Below are positions 24,331-36,972 of a stretch of 64,000 nt of DNA, one piece after another. The notes beneath the pieces were generated by a model. That model saw only the letters and a list, made by a program, of their open reading frames with translations, ran no database searches and was not told where the DNA came from. How positions within the stretch are numbered: the first letter of the stretch is position 1; each line of letters opens with the position of its first letter. The stretch lies in the NCBI GenBank assembly GCA_037954665.1, contig JBBMOL010000012.1:7254001-7318000 (forward strand). The letters are read 5' to 3'. Source of the stretch: Laguncularia racemosa. Lineage: Eukaryota > Streptophyta > Magnoliopsida > Myrtales > Combretaceae. Made by a program: the position numbers and the translations under genes.

Positions 24331-27300
24331 ATGAGGAGGGAAGTGAAGATTGTTCACTCAAGTTACTTATTTCAAAGAAGTAAAAACAAAAAAAAATTGA
24401 AGAGGTGGTGTTTGTTAATTTGCTTAAAGGAAGAAGTTGTAGTAGAAGGCACAATGCTCACATTTTGTCTAGGAAATCTTCTAAGAAGAAGATTGTTTTT
24501 GAAAGGTAGGTTGTCATTTGGAGCTCTTAGATTTTGAATTTTCAAATGATGGTTATGGTGGCTAGCTAAAAGTAACCACATCTCCATGAGTCTTTTTTGC
24601 TAGAACTATGAGGGTTTGGGTCATTCCCAAACCATTAAAGCACTTGAAAGAGCTATGAGGAAATTTCAACCTAAAGTTGTCTGCCTAATGGAGACAAAAA
24701 AAAAAACAAAACTCAAAACTTTGATCATATCAAGCATCAATTATAGTTTTATGAAGCTATTTATTTGAATTAGAGTGGTTTGGTTCATCCCTAAACCATT
24801 AAAGCTCTTAAAAGAGCTATGAGGAAATTGCGACCTAAAGTTGTCTTCCTAATGGAGACAAAAAAGAAAAAAAACTAAAATATTGATCATATCAAGCATC
24901 AATTGCAGTTTCATGAACTCATTTATGTTGAATTAGAGGGTTTATGTAAAGGTTTAGCCTTCTAGTAGTGCAATGATGTGAAAGTGAATGTTATTAGCTC
25001 TAATATACATATGATATAGTCGTGTGTAAAGTTAAAGGAGACAAGAAATGTGAGAATTTCATAGTTATGTATTTCTAGGTTTCAATTATCTCACTATCAT
25101 GACATGTTGAAGATTCTTGGATGTGCATAGGAGACTAGAACATGATTCTCAAACAAGAAGAAAAAAGTGATGAACCATTAGAACCTTAGAATCATATTAA
25201 CACCTTCCAACAAAAGCTTTTTGAAACTAACCTTATTAAAATTGGCACCTAAAGTTTGAAATACAGCCACAAATGGAAGAGAATAGACAAGACAAGCAAA
25301 AGAAAATTTAGATAGAGCCTTTGCTAATAACTCATGACTTAGCATTCTTTCTTCAACATCTATGGCAGCACTTCTAACTAATGGCTATGACTATTCTCCT
25401 TTAGTGGTTTCATTATATAATGAAAATTTATAAAGTTTGCAACCTTTTAGATTTGATCAAAGATGGCTTTATTGTGGTGGCTGTAAGAATATTGTTAAGA
25501 ATATGTGGGAAAGTAGGATGGAAAATATGGATGTTTAAGGATTGAAGTATAGACATCAATTGCTTAGTTGGAGTAAGGCTAATGAGCCAAATTTTCAAAG
25601 AGAAGTGAATCACCTAACACGATCTTTTGCTAATATTCAAAATAGTGATGTAAAACTACATGATATTAAAGAGGAAGAGGAAGTTTTGTTAACCTTATAA
25701 GAATTATTTTTTGAAATAAAAATCTAGAATTAATTGGTTGAAGCACAATGACTGCAATAGAAAGTTATTCCATCAGATGATTCTTAATAGATGCCTAAGA
25801 AATAAGATAAGAAGAATTAAGAGTGAGTTAAGGAGCTAGATTGACAATGAAGCAACTCTAGAATCATAAATTTTAAGCCATTATCAACATATTGTTAAGG
25901 CTAAACGATCTAATGTAAATGAAATTTTGAAGGTTATTCTTAGCCTCATTACTCCATAAATTAATGATTTTTTAATAGAGTAACTCTCTAAAGATGAATT
26001 GAAAATGATTGCTTCTTTAGTTAGGAGCTAATAAAGCTCCGGTTTAAGTGACTTTGCTAGGTCATTCTCCAATCTTTTTGGAATGTGATTAGACCTTCAA
26101 TTCTTGAAACCATTACTCATGTCATGGAAACAAGTATCTCTCCTTTCCATTTCAATGAGGTTAATTTGATCTTAATCCCAAATATTAACAACCCTCAAAA
26201 TCTATGTCAATTTAGACCCATTAGTCTTTATAACTTCTTCTTTAAGATTATATCCAAACTTTTGGCCAATCATCTAAAACCACTCTTAGATACAATTATT
26301 AGTCCCTATCAAAGTGCTTTTGTCTTAGAACAATTAATACATGATAATATAATGATAGCTTATAAAGTTTTCCATCTTCTCAAACTAAAAGAAAAATTAA
26401 GAGAACTTATTGCACCACCAAAATCAATATTTCATAAGCCTATGATAGGGTAGATTGGTTTTTTCTCCTAAAAAAAAAAAAACATTAGATAAAATGGGTT
26501 TTGATCCTAAATGAACTAATTGGATTCTAAGCTATGTTAAATTGACTTCTTACCTTATCTTTTTTTTTTTCTTGCTTTTGAGGTACTTTTTGGTGTAATA
26601 GTAAGATTAGTTAATAAGGGCAAAGTAAAAGGGATTATGCTTAGAAGAAATTGCCCTGAATTAACACATTTATTTTTTATAAATGATTCTTTATTCTTCA
26701 TTAAGGCGGATCCTAACATAACAAAATTAAAATAAATTTTGTTAGATTATTGTAGTGCTTCTAAATAGGTTATCAACCTTCAAATGTACAATATATTTTT
26801 TAGTTGAAATGTGGAAGAGAACTTAAAGATTGACCTTTGCAACTTAATGAACATTTGTCCATCAATTAACTTAGGTGGGTGTAGGTAAAAAAACTCAGTC
26901 CTTATCGTGATTAAGGAAAGGATAACCCACAAATTAAAAGATTGAAAAAGTGCTCTCTTTTCCTATAATGGTAATAAGGTCACACTAAAATCAATGACAT
27001 AAGTCATCCCTACTTATTCTATGGTCATGTTTAAATTTCTAATGAAATAGTGCAGTGAGGCGTCATTTATGATCAATCACTTTTTGTGAGAAGGTGATAA
27101 TGAAATGAGGAAAATTCACTAGAAAAAGTGGAGTTATCTTTAACTTCCTGAAAGTCATGTTGGTGTGAGTTTTAGAGATTTTGAGAAGTTCAATGATACT
27201 TCGTTGGGTAAATTAGCTTAAAGAATTTTCAAAACCCAAATGCTCTATGTGTCTAGGTTCTTAAGAGTTTATATTTCTCAAAGTATGATTTAACATAAGC

Positions 27301-27787
27301 AAAAAGGGGGAGTTCACCTTCCTGGATGTAGTAAAGTATCTTGATCAGAAGAGATGTGATTAAAGATGAATTTCTTTGGCAAGTTGGAGATGGAAAGAAA
27401 ATCAAATATTTCTTGGATCCATGGAGTTCATCTAGTAGATGTCAGGTTCCAACTTGTACTCCTGCAATATATGAGCCTATGAATTTTAAGGTTGAATAAC
27501 TTATAAGAAATAAAGAACTTGGAATAATGTTGAGTTGATTCCTAATCTATTCGATCAAGAAATGACCAGTAACATTTATAGAATTCCCTTGGCAAAAACA
27601 AGAGGCTTGGATAGAATATTTTGGCCATTAGAGAGTAATGGTTGTTTTCTTTACATTCTATTGAGTCAACTTAATTGAACATCTTCTATGGATGAGTTGT
27701 AGCAATGCCATTAGTACAAGTAGTAATATGTTCAAGGGGAAGTTCATTAATAGCCCCTTTTGCCTTTTTTGTCAACAAGAGGAAACT
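24331..27787 (+). mobile_element. L1-type LINE, left part (endonuclease, RT, start of zinc-binding domain)
   Basis: The plus strand carries an L1-like ORF2 in decayed form. An endonuclease start (NYEGLGHSQTIKALERAMRK, preceded by a W to stop change) is near 24605, and more endonuclease is near 25230-25430. RT lies at about 25970-26830 with FRPISLYNF near 26210 and PYQSAFVLEQLIHDN near 26310. A catalytic region near 26675 reads HLFFINDSLFF, where the first Asp of the A/VDD box is Asn. A zf-RVT segment (SPFCLFCQQEETIQH) near 27752 is cut at 27787 by a hAT insertion. ORF1 is not recognisable. Confidence 0.85.
24609..24950 (+). repeat. Tandem duplication inside LINE endonuclease
   Basis: About 170 bp encoding the first endonuclease segment is present twice in tandem (24609-24777 and 24778-24950). 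Both copies have the CCTAAACCATTAAAG-type start, GAGCTATGAGGAAATT and TTGATCATATCAAGCATCAA. The copies differ at many sites, so the duplication is old. Confidence 0.75.
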
Positions 27788-27795
27788 ATTCAACA
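27788..27795. repeat. hAT target-site duplication, left
   Basis: ATTCAACA here pairs with ATTGAACA at 39885-39892 (7 of 8 identical). Eight bases is the usual hAT duplication length. Removing the element plus one copy restores the LINE reading frame. Confidence 0.85.
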
Positions 27796-27979
27796 CATTG
27801 TTGTCAAAATCGCGAGTTAACTCATACGATTCAATGATTTTACGAGTTTGTATACATATTTCTAGTTAACTCGCATACAAAATCGGAGAGAACCAAAATT
27901 GTAATAAAATCGCGATTTTGAATAGTAAAATCGTTCAAAATTGCGATTCTATCCGTTTCAACCGATTCCACAAATATTT

Positions 27980-29009
27980 CACAACTAACTTAGTTTCAAC
28001 CATCCGGATCTGATCCAAGTCCACGGTCTACTAATTAGCTGCCCTGCCCAATTAATAAAAGGCCCAGCCTAGCCCAACCAGCGACTCCTTGCTTTTGCAG
28101 GCTTCTCCAGCAGCGCCTCCTTTGCATTTGCTGTTGTACATTGAAGTTCTTCAGTGGAAAGAGGAGAAGAGAGACAATGAAAACAGGAGAGGCGAGCCGA
28201 GATCCATAGTTCCACACTGAGCTGAGCTGATAGAAATTTGAAACAGCGAGCGTCGAGCAGCGAAGATGAGCAGCAAGCTAGCGATCCTTCTCCTTCTTGT
28301 TACGATTGTGTATTAATTGAAATTCAAAACAGCGAGCGCCGAGTAGCGATCCTTCTTATAGCAAGCCACCGAGCTAAGATCCTTCTTCATAGATGCGAGT
28401 TTTGTGTCAGGTATGACTTGTATGACTAGCAATACTTCTACTATAGTGTATCATGTGAATATTTATGCTTGTGAATGGGCAATACTTCTACGGAATTCGA
28501 TGACCAACAATACGCTTGTGAATGGGTATTTATGCTTTAGAAGTACAGTGATTAGCTTTGTAATTATAGGGGTGATATTCATTTGATAATGTTTTTGTGA
28601 TGTTCGTTTGATCATATCTGGGAAGGATCTGCGTTTCTGCTTGTGGGGCTTCGTGTTAAGGGTCCTTAAATATGTTTGAATTCAAAAGCCCCTCAACAGG
28701 GAAATTGGTCAGTGGAAATCAATTGAAATCATGGAAATGAATGTACTTGTGGTTTAACATATAGAAGTCAGCAATTGAATGTGCTTGAGCAAGTTTGAAT
28801 TGAGATGTTAGTTATAACCAGCATTTTTTTTAATTATTGATATTATTATTGGAAGAAAAAGGTGGTTATCAGAATTTAGTGCATCATAGATTTTATAATC
28901 CTTTCAGTTATATCTTCTAGAGAAGGTTTGCAACAGGAGAAAGTTGAGTGAATCTCGACACTTATTTCTGGAGGCCATAATGAATTTGTCACATGCTTAA
29001 CATAACTGA
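27980..29009 (+). other. hAT 5' region, possible non-coding first exon
   Basis: No long coding frame is seen. A more GC-rich stretch (28020-28400) ends with TTTTGTGTCAG followed by GTATGACT at about 28410. This could be a 5' UTR exon and splice donor, with the matching acceptor TTTCTTACAG near 36949. If so, the Athila insertion lies in a leader intron. This is inference. Confidence 0.3.
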
Positions 29010-29014
29010 GTGTC

Positions 29015-30613
29015 TGATAGAGCCATTTTATACCCAATCTTTATAGTATGAATTGTGTTAATTTATTATTGATTTTATAGAAATCATAAGGAAATGGTAC
29101 TTAATTTTATTATGGTGATAAATCAGGTTAAATGGAGTCAAGAGTGCTAATTCAAGTGATTTAGAGAAGTCATCTACAACTTGGATCAAAGGCAAGGATT
29201 TACACCGCCGGAGGAAAGTACATGGGCGTGTATTTGAAGTACACGACCGTGTACTTGGTTTGGAATCAACAGAAAGATACACGGCTGTGTATCTGTCTTG
29301 AAGAACCAACAGAAAGATACACGGTTGGAGTACACGGCCGTGTATCTGTCTAGAAGGAGGCACGGTTTGTAATACTGCCGTGGTGCAAGCCGTGCTATAC
29401 ACTGCACAAGAAGGTGGAAATGTGGACTATCAACAGAGAGAGACACGGCTCGTGATTTGGCCGTGATGTAAGCCGTGGTTGAAGTTGAAATGGAAGACAT
29501 GCCATATACTAAACAAGGAGGAGAAATTGTTGAAGAATCACAGAGGAAGGCACGGCTTGACCCACGGCCGTGTTGTAGGGAGTGCCAGGCGAACGATTAT
29601 TCACTTCTCGAGATTTACATCAAAAAGGAAAGATATTTTCGTATCTTGCTAGCTAAAGATCCTCTACCATTCCCTTAACAATATAAATAGAACTAACCCT
29701 AGAGGAGTTTAGAATCTTGGAGATCTTGGAGACAAGAAGGAAGGAAGGAGGCAGAGCAAGGAAACCGGGAACAGAAGCTTATTATGTTTTTACTTTTAAT
29801 TTTCGTTTTGATGATGAACATGTGTAGCTAAGCAGATTTTCTAGCCAAAGGATCATTGAAGTTTAATTCTTCACGAATTGTGAGATCTAACTGAGTTGTC
29901 TTTAATCTATTCTTTGTTTTTAGATATTTATATATCTTCTGGAAGTTTTGTCAATATTATCTTTGTTGATTGGTATGAATTAGAGCTCTTCTACTCAATT
30001 AGCAAGTTAATATATTGTCAACTAGCACGTCAAATCCATAATTGTTTGATAGTTCTAGTCTCGGTGACACAATAACATGTTTGATTATAAAATAGATGAT
30101 CGAATTCATGTTATGGAGATGTATGATCTTGTTTAAATAGGTTATCTTATAATCTACTAGCATGAATTGGTGGTCTCTCTTGTTTTTAATGCTATTGATA
30201 GATTAAATCCTAAGAGCTTGTTTAGGGTTGTTTAATCGATAAGAGAAATAATCAAAGAGCTTGTTTTGATTATCGAGGAAGTAACGAGAGATAGGTTGTT
30301 AGAGCTTGTTAATAACCATAACCAGTTTATCTAGAAATAAAAATAGAAAACATTTGCATCGATGATCAATTCCTCAAATTAAACTATCTTGATTCCTTTA
30401 GCTAGGCTTTTATCAATATTCGATTTTATTATATTGTTTCAATATTATTTTGATTCACAAACAAAACCCCCCATTTTTCTTTTCCTCTTTATTCTCTTTG
30501 AATAGAAATATATTTAACAAATCCCCGTGGATACGACCCTACTCACTACTATACGCAAATCATATCATTGTCTAGGAGTAGGTTTTTATTTTTGTTGGAT
30601 TCGACACCCATCA
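29015..30613 (+). repeat. Athila-type 5' LTR
   Basis: The LTR starts TGATAGAGCC and ends CACCCATCA. It contains the CACGGCCGTG palindrome cluster (about 29210-29580) and a long T-rich 3' half. Short minus-strand frames inside it are shadows of the repeats. Confidence 0.93.
29210..29580. repeat. CACGGCCGTG palindrome cluster in Athila 5' LTR
   Basis: Spaced copies of TACACGGCCGTGTA-type palindromes occur with AATCAACAGAAAGATACACGG spacer elements, plus half-sites (GCCGTG, CACGGC) further on. The second LTR holds the same cluster at about 34438-34815, with a 12-13 bp difference in one unit that adds or removes a half palindrome. Confidence 0.8.
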
Positions 30614-30617
30614 AATT

Positions 30618-30636
30618 TTGGCGCCGTTGCCGGGGA
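30618..30636 (+). other. Athila-type primer binding site
   Basis: TTGGCGCCGTTGCCGGGGA follows the 5' LTR after four bases. It is the primer site characteristic of Athila and related plant Ty3/gypsy elements (usually assigned to tRNA-Asp). Confidence 0.9.
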
Positions 30637-30664
30637 TTGGTGTCAAATTTATTTCTATTCTTGT

Positions 30665-32932
30665 ATGACTCGTTCTTCTCATACAGGTGCACTCACTTAT
30701 AATCCAGAGATTGAGAAGACTCTTAAGAGGTTGCGAAGAGAAGCTAGATCACTCCTTGGACTGAACTTGGCATCGAATTTGTCTGATTCATCCATTGATT
30801 CTGAAAAAGAAGACGATATGGCAAATCCCGAGAGAACATTAAGAGAATTGGCTGCATCGGATGTGAATCAATAACCCCTTTGTATTCACTATCCCAAACT
30901 AGCTGTTGAATTCGAGTTGAAATCTGGGTTGATACATCTGCTACCCACCTTTCATGGTCTTGAGAATGAAGATCCTCATAAACATTTGAAAGAGTTTCAT
31001 ATAGTGTGTTCTAGTATGAGGCCACAAGGAATAACCGACGATCAAATCAAGTTACTTGCTTTTCCATTTTCTTTAAGTACTAAAGCTAAAGATTGGTTGT
31101 TTTATTTGCCTCCAGGTTCTATAACCACTTGGACAGATATGGTGAGGCTCTTCTTAGACAAATTTTTCCCCACATCTAGAGCTGCTGGTATAAGAAGAGA
31201 AATTTGTGATATCAAACAAAGGGATACCGAGACTCTTCATGAGTATTGGGAGAGGTTCAAGTAACTTTGTGCAAGCTATCCACAACATGGGATATCTGAA
31301 CAACTTCTCATCCAATACTTCTATGAAGGCCTACTTCTGATGGAGAGGAAGATGATGGATACTGCTAGTGGAGGCGCCATAGTAAACAAAACCCCTGGTC
31401 AAGCTAGGGAATTGATCTCCATTATGGCTACTAATTCACAACAATTTGGGTATAGGCATGATACGTCTTCAAGGAAGGTAAATGAGGTAAGTGTTTCTAA
31501 CCTTGAACATCAAATTTCTAACTTAACCTCCCTTGTACAGCAGATAGCTCTTGGAAATACACAGCAGGTGAAGACTTGTGGAATTTGTGCTGCTCCTAAT
31601 CATCCTACTAACATGTGCCCCACATTGCAAGATGACAATCATGAGCATGTCAATGCGGTAGGAGGATTCCCAGGACAGCCGCAAAGGAAATATGATCCCT
31701 ACTCGAATACTTACAACCCTGGATGGAGGGATCATCCTAACTTCAGATATGGCAATAACCCACAAAATTTCCAACAATTCCAGCCTAAGCCATCAAACCA
31801 AGTACCCTAAGCTCCTTCCACTTCAGGTATGTCTCTTGAGGAAATTGTTAAATCTCTTGCTGTTAATACAACACAATTTCAGGAGGAAACAAAGCAAAGC
31901 ATTCAAAACTTGGAAAATCAGGTAAGCCAACTTGCTTCTGCTGTAAACAGGTTAGAAACTCAAGGTAAGTTACCTTCTCAAACTATTACAAATCCGAAGC
32001 AAAGCGTTAATGCAATTACCTTGAGAAGTGGAACAGAATTGCAGGGATGAAATAAGAAAAGACACCCATCTAATCTTGAGGAAGAGACTAAGAAAGAAAT
32101 TTCAACTCCGAGCCAGCAGGACAACCGGATTAGAGGGCCTCTAGTTGAGCCATCAAAGGTCATGTTGACACCACCTCCTTTCCCTTCCAGATTAGCGAAA
32201 TCCAAGAATGAAGCGGAAGAAAAAGAGATTCTGGAAACTTTTCGCAAAGTTGAGGTAAATATTCCTTTGCTTGATGCAATTAAGCAAATACCTCGCTATG
32301 CTAAATTTATCAAAGAATTGTGCACTAACAAAAGGAAGCTGAAAGGTAATGAAAAGATTAGTGTGAGTGAGAATGTTTCAGCTATTATTCAGAAGAAGCT
32401 TCCTCCTAAATGTAAGGACCCAAGTATGTTTACTATTCCTTGCAAAATAGGTAATCTTGGAATCACTAAAGCCATGTGTGATCTAGGAGCTTTGATCAAT
32501 GTCATGCCTTTGTCTGTTTATCAACGTTTGAATGTTGGTCCCTTGAAGGAAACAGGTGTTATTGTTCAACTTGCTGACAGGTCCAATGTTTATCCTGAGG
32601 GAGTTCTAGAGGATGTTTTAGTTCAAGTTAATGGGTTGGTTTTTCCTGCTGATTTTTATGTGCTTGACATGGAAGATAATGATTCTCATAATTCATCACT
32701 GATATTATTAGGGCGACCATTCCTTAAGACATCCAAGACGAAAATTGACGTAAATGATGGTACCCTCACTATGGAATTTCATGGTGAAATGATTAAATTT
32801 AACATTTATGATGCCATGAAACATCCTAGCAATATCTCTCCCGTCTTTGTTGCGGATATTATTGACCCATCACCACAGGCACCAAAGCTGGAATCAAAAC
32901 CCTTACCCAAACATCTAGCCAGGAATGTCTAG
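30665..32932 (+). pseudogene. Athila-type gag-protease, one frame with four stops
   Basis: One frame of about 755 codons runs from ATG 30665 to the stop at 32930 without any frameshift. It is interrupted only by stops at about 30872, 31262, 31808 and 32048. Gag has the retrotransposon capsid domain (HLLPTFHGLENEDPHKHLKE near 30930, then WLFYLPPGSITTW) and an intact zinc knuckle at residues 305-318 (CGICAAPNHPTNMC). The protease active site is at residue 606 (CDLGALINVMPLSVY, the DLGA form usual for Athila), followed by ILLGRPFLKTSKTKIDV. The frame is well preserved for an element without pol, which suggests recent mobilisation in trans. Confidence 0.9.
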
Positions 32933-34242
32933 CCAAAGACGTTAAAGAAAGGCGCTTCATGGGAGGCAACCCACGTCAAAAAAAAAAAAATCAATTTTAG
33001 TTTTGTTTTTATTCTTTCTTTTGGATCAGCTGCAGCAAGGATACATATCATCAGATGACACTCTCTAGTGCTTAAGGGGAGAACTCCAATACCAGGAAAG
33101 TACCAGTATTCCCTTTCTCTTATCCTCTAATGTTCCTTGTGTTGTTAATTCCTCTTTAATTGTGGTGAATTAGGAACAGTGAGGACACTATTCAAGCTAA
33201 GTGTGGGAGAGAGGATAATAAAATATAAAGAATAGAGAACTGACTTATACTCTGAATGTTTGTCCTTAAGCAATTTTAAGCCAAATTTTTTCAAAATTAT
33301 CATGAAATCTAGAGATTGTACTAAATGTTGTAATAAGCATCTACAAAATGTGAAATTGACTTGTTCAAATGCTTTACTCACCTACTGCTGTGATTAGAAT
33401 ACTTGGTTAAAATTAAGTAGTGAAATCTTTAAGAAACAAATTTACCTTGTATTTAGCTTTAGAATTGGAAGTCTAAGAGTAAGTCGAGTCCCTAAGTGAA
33501 AAATAAACAAGTTTACTTCTAGGTTACATTAGCAACTGTATACTCTTTGAAGTTGTTGTGAAAAAAAAAAAAAAATCAAGCATAGCCATTACTCCAATAA
33601 TTCAAGTAATTGAGTTAAGAGTATTCAAACTTGAATGTTAGAGTGAGGAAGAGTCCGTAGGGGTATCTCAAAACCCGGTCACTTGAGTGATGAGCTCGAG
33701 ATGTGCCGACTCAATGAACTCACTATAACGATAAGGGCGAAAAAGGCGAAAGTTCATGAAAAGAAGCGGGCAAAAACCCGTCAAAATAGATGCTTGATTA
33801 AATCAAAAGAACAATGAATGTAAACATTCATTGAATGAAACAAGACTTATAATAAAAAGGGAGAAAATCTATGGAAAGAGTTGATACTATATGCTTTTAC
33901 TTTATGTTGCAAGGATTATATACTTGCTAATATCCAATGAAGTTTAATTGGGTGTTTTTCCTTAGTGGATTAAGTATTTACTTTTGGAATAAAAATTCTT
34001 TTGCTAAACATGAGGATTAAAGTTTGTTTTGTTTAGATTAGCTATTAAATTTTGTCTATGGTAATTTGATCACATGAAACCAGTTTGGTTGAAGTAGTAG
34101 ACATTAAAATTACAAGTCATGAATTACAAATGAATAGATGCTTGGAATGATGAAAAGAAAGTTCGTATAATCTATGACGGATTTCTCAATTGATTTGATT
34201 CAATTGCTTGAGGACAAGCAAGAGTTTAAGTGTGGCAGAGTC
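32933..34242 (+). other. Athila-type 3' untranslated region with pol deleted
   Basis: Directly after the protease stop comes AAAGAAAGGCGCTTCATGGG followed by AGGCAACCCACG. In complete Athila elements I know this kind of segment from the far end of the pol region. Its position here suggests an internal deletion that removed RT, RNase H and integrase. The remainder is AT-rich and has no coding frame. Confidence 0.65.
34204..34242 (+). other. Athila-type polypurine tract region
   Basis: GAGGACAAGCAAGAGTTTAA and then GTGTGGCAGAGTC abut the 3' LTR. This is the arrangement found in Athila elements, in which the tract normally reads as a longer G-rich run. The tract here has been altered. Confidence 0.6.
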
Positions 34243-35854
34243 TGATAGAGCCATTTTATACTCAATCTTTATAGTATGAATTGTGTTAATTTATTATTGA
34301 TTTTATAGAAATCATAAGGAAATGGTACTTAATTTTATTATGGTGAAAAATCAGGTTAAATGGAGTCAAGAGTGCTAATTCAAGTGATTTAGAGAAGTCA
34401 TCTACAACTTGGATCAAAGGCAAGGATTTACACCGCCGGAGGAAAGTACATGGGCATGTATTTGAAGTACACGGCCGTGTACTTAGTTTGGAATCAACAG
34501 AAAGATATACGGTTGAAGTACACGACCGTGTATCTATCTTGAAGAACCAACAAAAAGATACATGGTTGGAGTACACGGCCGTGTATCTGTCTAGAAGGAG
34601 GCACGGTTTGTAATACTGCCGTGGTGCAAGCCGTGCTATACACTGCACAAGAAGGTGGAAATGTGGACTATCAACAGAGAGAGACACGGCTCGTGATTTG
34701 GCCGTGATGTAAGCCGTGGTTGAAGTTGAAATGGAAGACATGCCATATACTAAACAAGGAGGAGAAATTGTTGAAGAATCACAGAGGAAGGCACGGCTTG
34801 ACCCACGGCCGTGTTGTAGGGAGTGCCAGGCAGACGATTATTCACTTCTCGAGATTTACATCAAAAAGGAAAGATATTTTCGTATCTTGCTAGCTAAAGA
34901 TCTTCTGCCATTCCCTTAACAATATAAATAGAACTAACCCTAGAGGAGTTTAGAATCTTGGAGATCTTGGAGACAAGAAGGAAGGAAGGAGGCAGAGCAA
35001 GGAAACCGGGAACAGAAGCTTATTATGTTTTTACTTTTAATTTTCGTTTTGATGATGAACATGTGTAGCTAAGCAGATTTTCTAGCCAAAGGATCATTGA
35101 AGTTTAATTCTTCACGAATTGTGAGATCTAACTGAGTTGTCTTTAATCTATTCTTTGTTTTTAGATATTTATATATCTTCTGGAAGTTTTATCAATATTA
35201 TCTTTGTTGATTGGTATGAATTAGAGCTCTTCTACTCAATTAGCAAGTTAATATATTGTTAACTAGCACGTCAAATCCGTAATTGTTTGATAGTTCTAGT
35301 CTTGGTGACACAATAACATGTTTGATTATAAAATAGATGATCGAATTCATGTTATGGAGATGTATGATCTTGTTTAAATAGGTTATCTTATAATCTACTG
35401 GCATGAATTGGTGGTCTCTCTTGTTTTTAATGCTATTGATAGATTAAATCCTAAGAGCTTGTTTAGGGTTGTCTAATCGATAAGAGAAATAATCAAAGAG
35501 CTTGTTTTGATTATCGAGGAAGTAAGGAGAGATAGGTTGTTAGAGCTTGTTAATAACCATAACCAGTTTATCTAGAAATAAGAATAGAAAACATTTGCAT
35601 CGATGATCAATTCCTCAAATTAAACTATCTTGATTCCTTTGGCTAGGCTTTTATCAATATTCGATTTTATTATATTGCTTCAATATTATTTTGATTCACA
35701 AACAAAACCCCCCATTTTTCTTTTCCTCTTTATTCTCTTTGAATAGAAATATATTTAACCAATCCCTGTGGATACGACCCTACTCACTACTATACGCAAA
35801 TCATATCATTGTCTAGGAGTAGGTTTTTATTTTTGTTGGATTCGACACCCATCA
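34243..35854 (+). repeat. Athila-type 3' LTR
   Basis: It is a near-identical copy of the 5' LTR, ending at CACCCATCA and followed by GTGTC, the second copy of the target duplication. Confidence 0.93.
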
Positions 35855-35859
35855 GTGTC

Positions 35860-36945
35860 TACAACAACAACATCAAAATACTAAATGGGATAGGGTTACC
35901 ATAAATCAATCTATTTTGACAGAATTGCTAAACTTAGCCAGTTAAATATATGTTACAAGTTCAATTTATCAAGACCGAGGAGAAAGCTCCATGTAGAATA
36001 AGAGGACCAGAGTTCAAGATATGCATTGAGGAAGGCAACCTATTCGTCTGTCGGTTGCAAGGCAGAATATTTAGTCCCTTTTTCTATTTGAAGGGATTAA
36101 AGATCAATGTCAACAATGACTATAACTATAGTTTTCTACAAAAATTACATCTCCATAAATTTCAATTCTTCTATCACTGGATTAAACAAATAGATTTTTT
36201 TTCAACAAATGTTTGAAAAGATTGCAATACGAAATTTGACACATTCCAAATCAATTATAATATGTACCTTGAAAACTGCATATTTCCTTAACGGAAACCA
36301 GAAGTATATGAAACAAACTCTTATATAGCAGTATGAAAATTTACATTCTCTCATTGCATAGAGAACCATGCATACTGTTGCAATTACTTTGCAGTTTTGG
36401 AAAAGAATACTAATTGGTAACATCTACCAAATGGAGGATTGGAATATCACTCGTTTCATGACACACCGATATCTTTTCTAAACAAAGTTTTAAACCCGGT
36501 ATAAGTTGTGATGGTGATTGGAGAACTTATTAAATATGATTCTATAGACTCCACCAAAAGGGCTTGGAAGTTGGAACAAACCTTGAACCAACAGCAACCA
36601 TCGTGGGCCTGCATACAATGCTCTACTTAATGGGCATTGTTATAATTTGGAAATGGGATTATATTACTTAGTTATAATATACTCATTTTTCTAGCTTTAT
36701 GGAATGTAAAGCTTGTTACCCCTTATGTTTTACTTTCCTTTTCTTGATGATGATTTAAAGAGAAGCTTTATAGTTATTTTTCTTCCTATCTCTTCTAGTT
36801 CTAATTAGTAATTACTTGTTACATGAGCATAGGCATGAGCAATTTACTTTATATATGTAATTTGTAAATATGTAATAGTACTTTATAGTTTCTACTTTCT
36901 ACTATAGTTCTCTTTACTCCTTTTTTCTTTTTATTTTTTTCTTAC
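35860..36945. other. hAT interior between Athila insertion and transposase
   Basis: AT-rich with no coding frame I can support. It is probably the rest of a leader intron of the hAT gene, ending in a pyrimidine-rich run and TTTCTTACAG at about 36949. Confidence 0.4.
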
Positions 36946-36972
36946 AGGATTTTAAGTATTGATTGAATTAAA

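Larger units (their letters stand above)
29015..35854 (+). mobile_element. Athila-type Ty3/gypsy element with gag-protease only (no RT or integrase)
   Basis: Two LTRs of 1599 and 1612 bp, TG...CA ended, enclose 3.6 kb and are flanked by a perfect 5-bp duplication GTGTC (29010-29014 and 35855-35859). The primer site is the TGGCGCCGTTGCCGGGGA type used by Athila. Gag and protease form one frame. No RT, RNase H or integrase frame is present. The LTRs differ at only about 25 positions plus a small indel (about 98% identical by eye), so this is a recent, non-autonomous insertion. Confidence 0.93.

Noticed and set aside
26085..26453. Possible independent gene with a 122-codon frame
   Set aside because: It is the RT part of the L1-type LINE.
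29058..29500. Overlapping minus-strand frames of 104-114 codons (and the equivalent at 34286-34741)
   Set aside because: They lie in LTRs, are rich in repeats and vary with the palindrome cluster. They have no domain and are chance frames.
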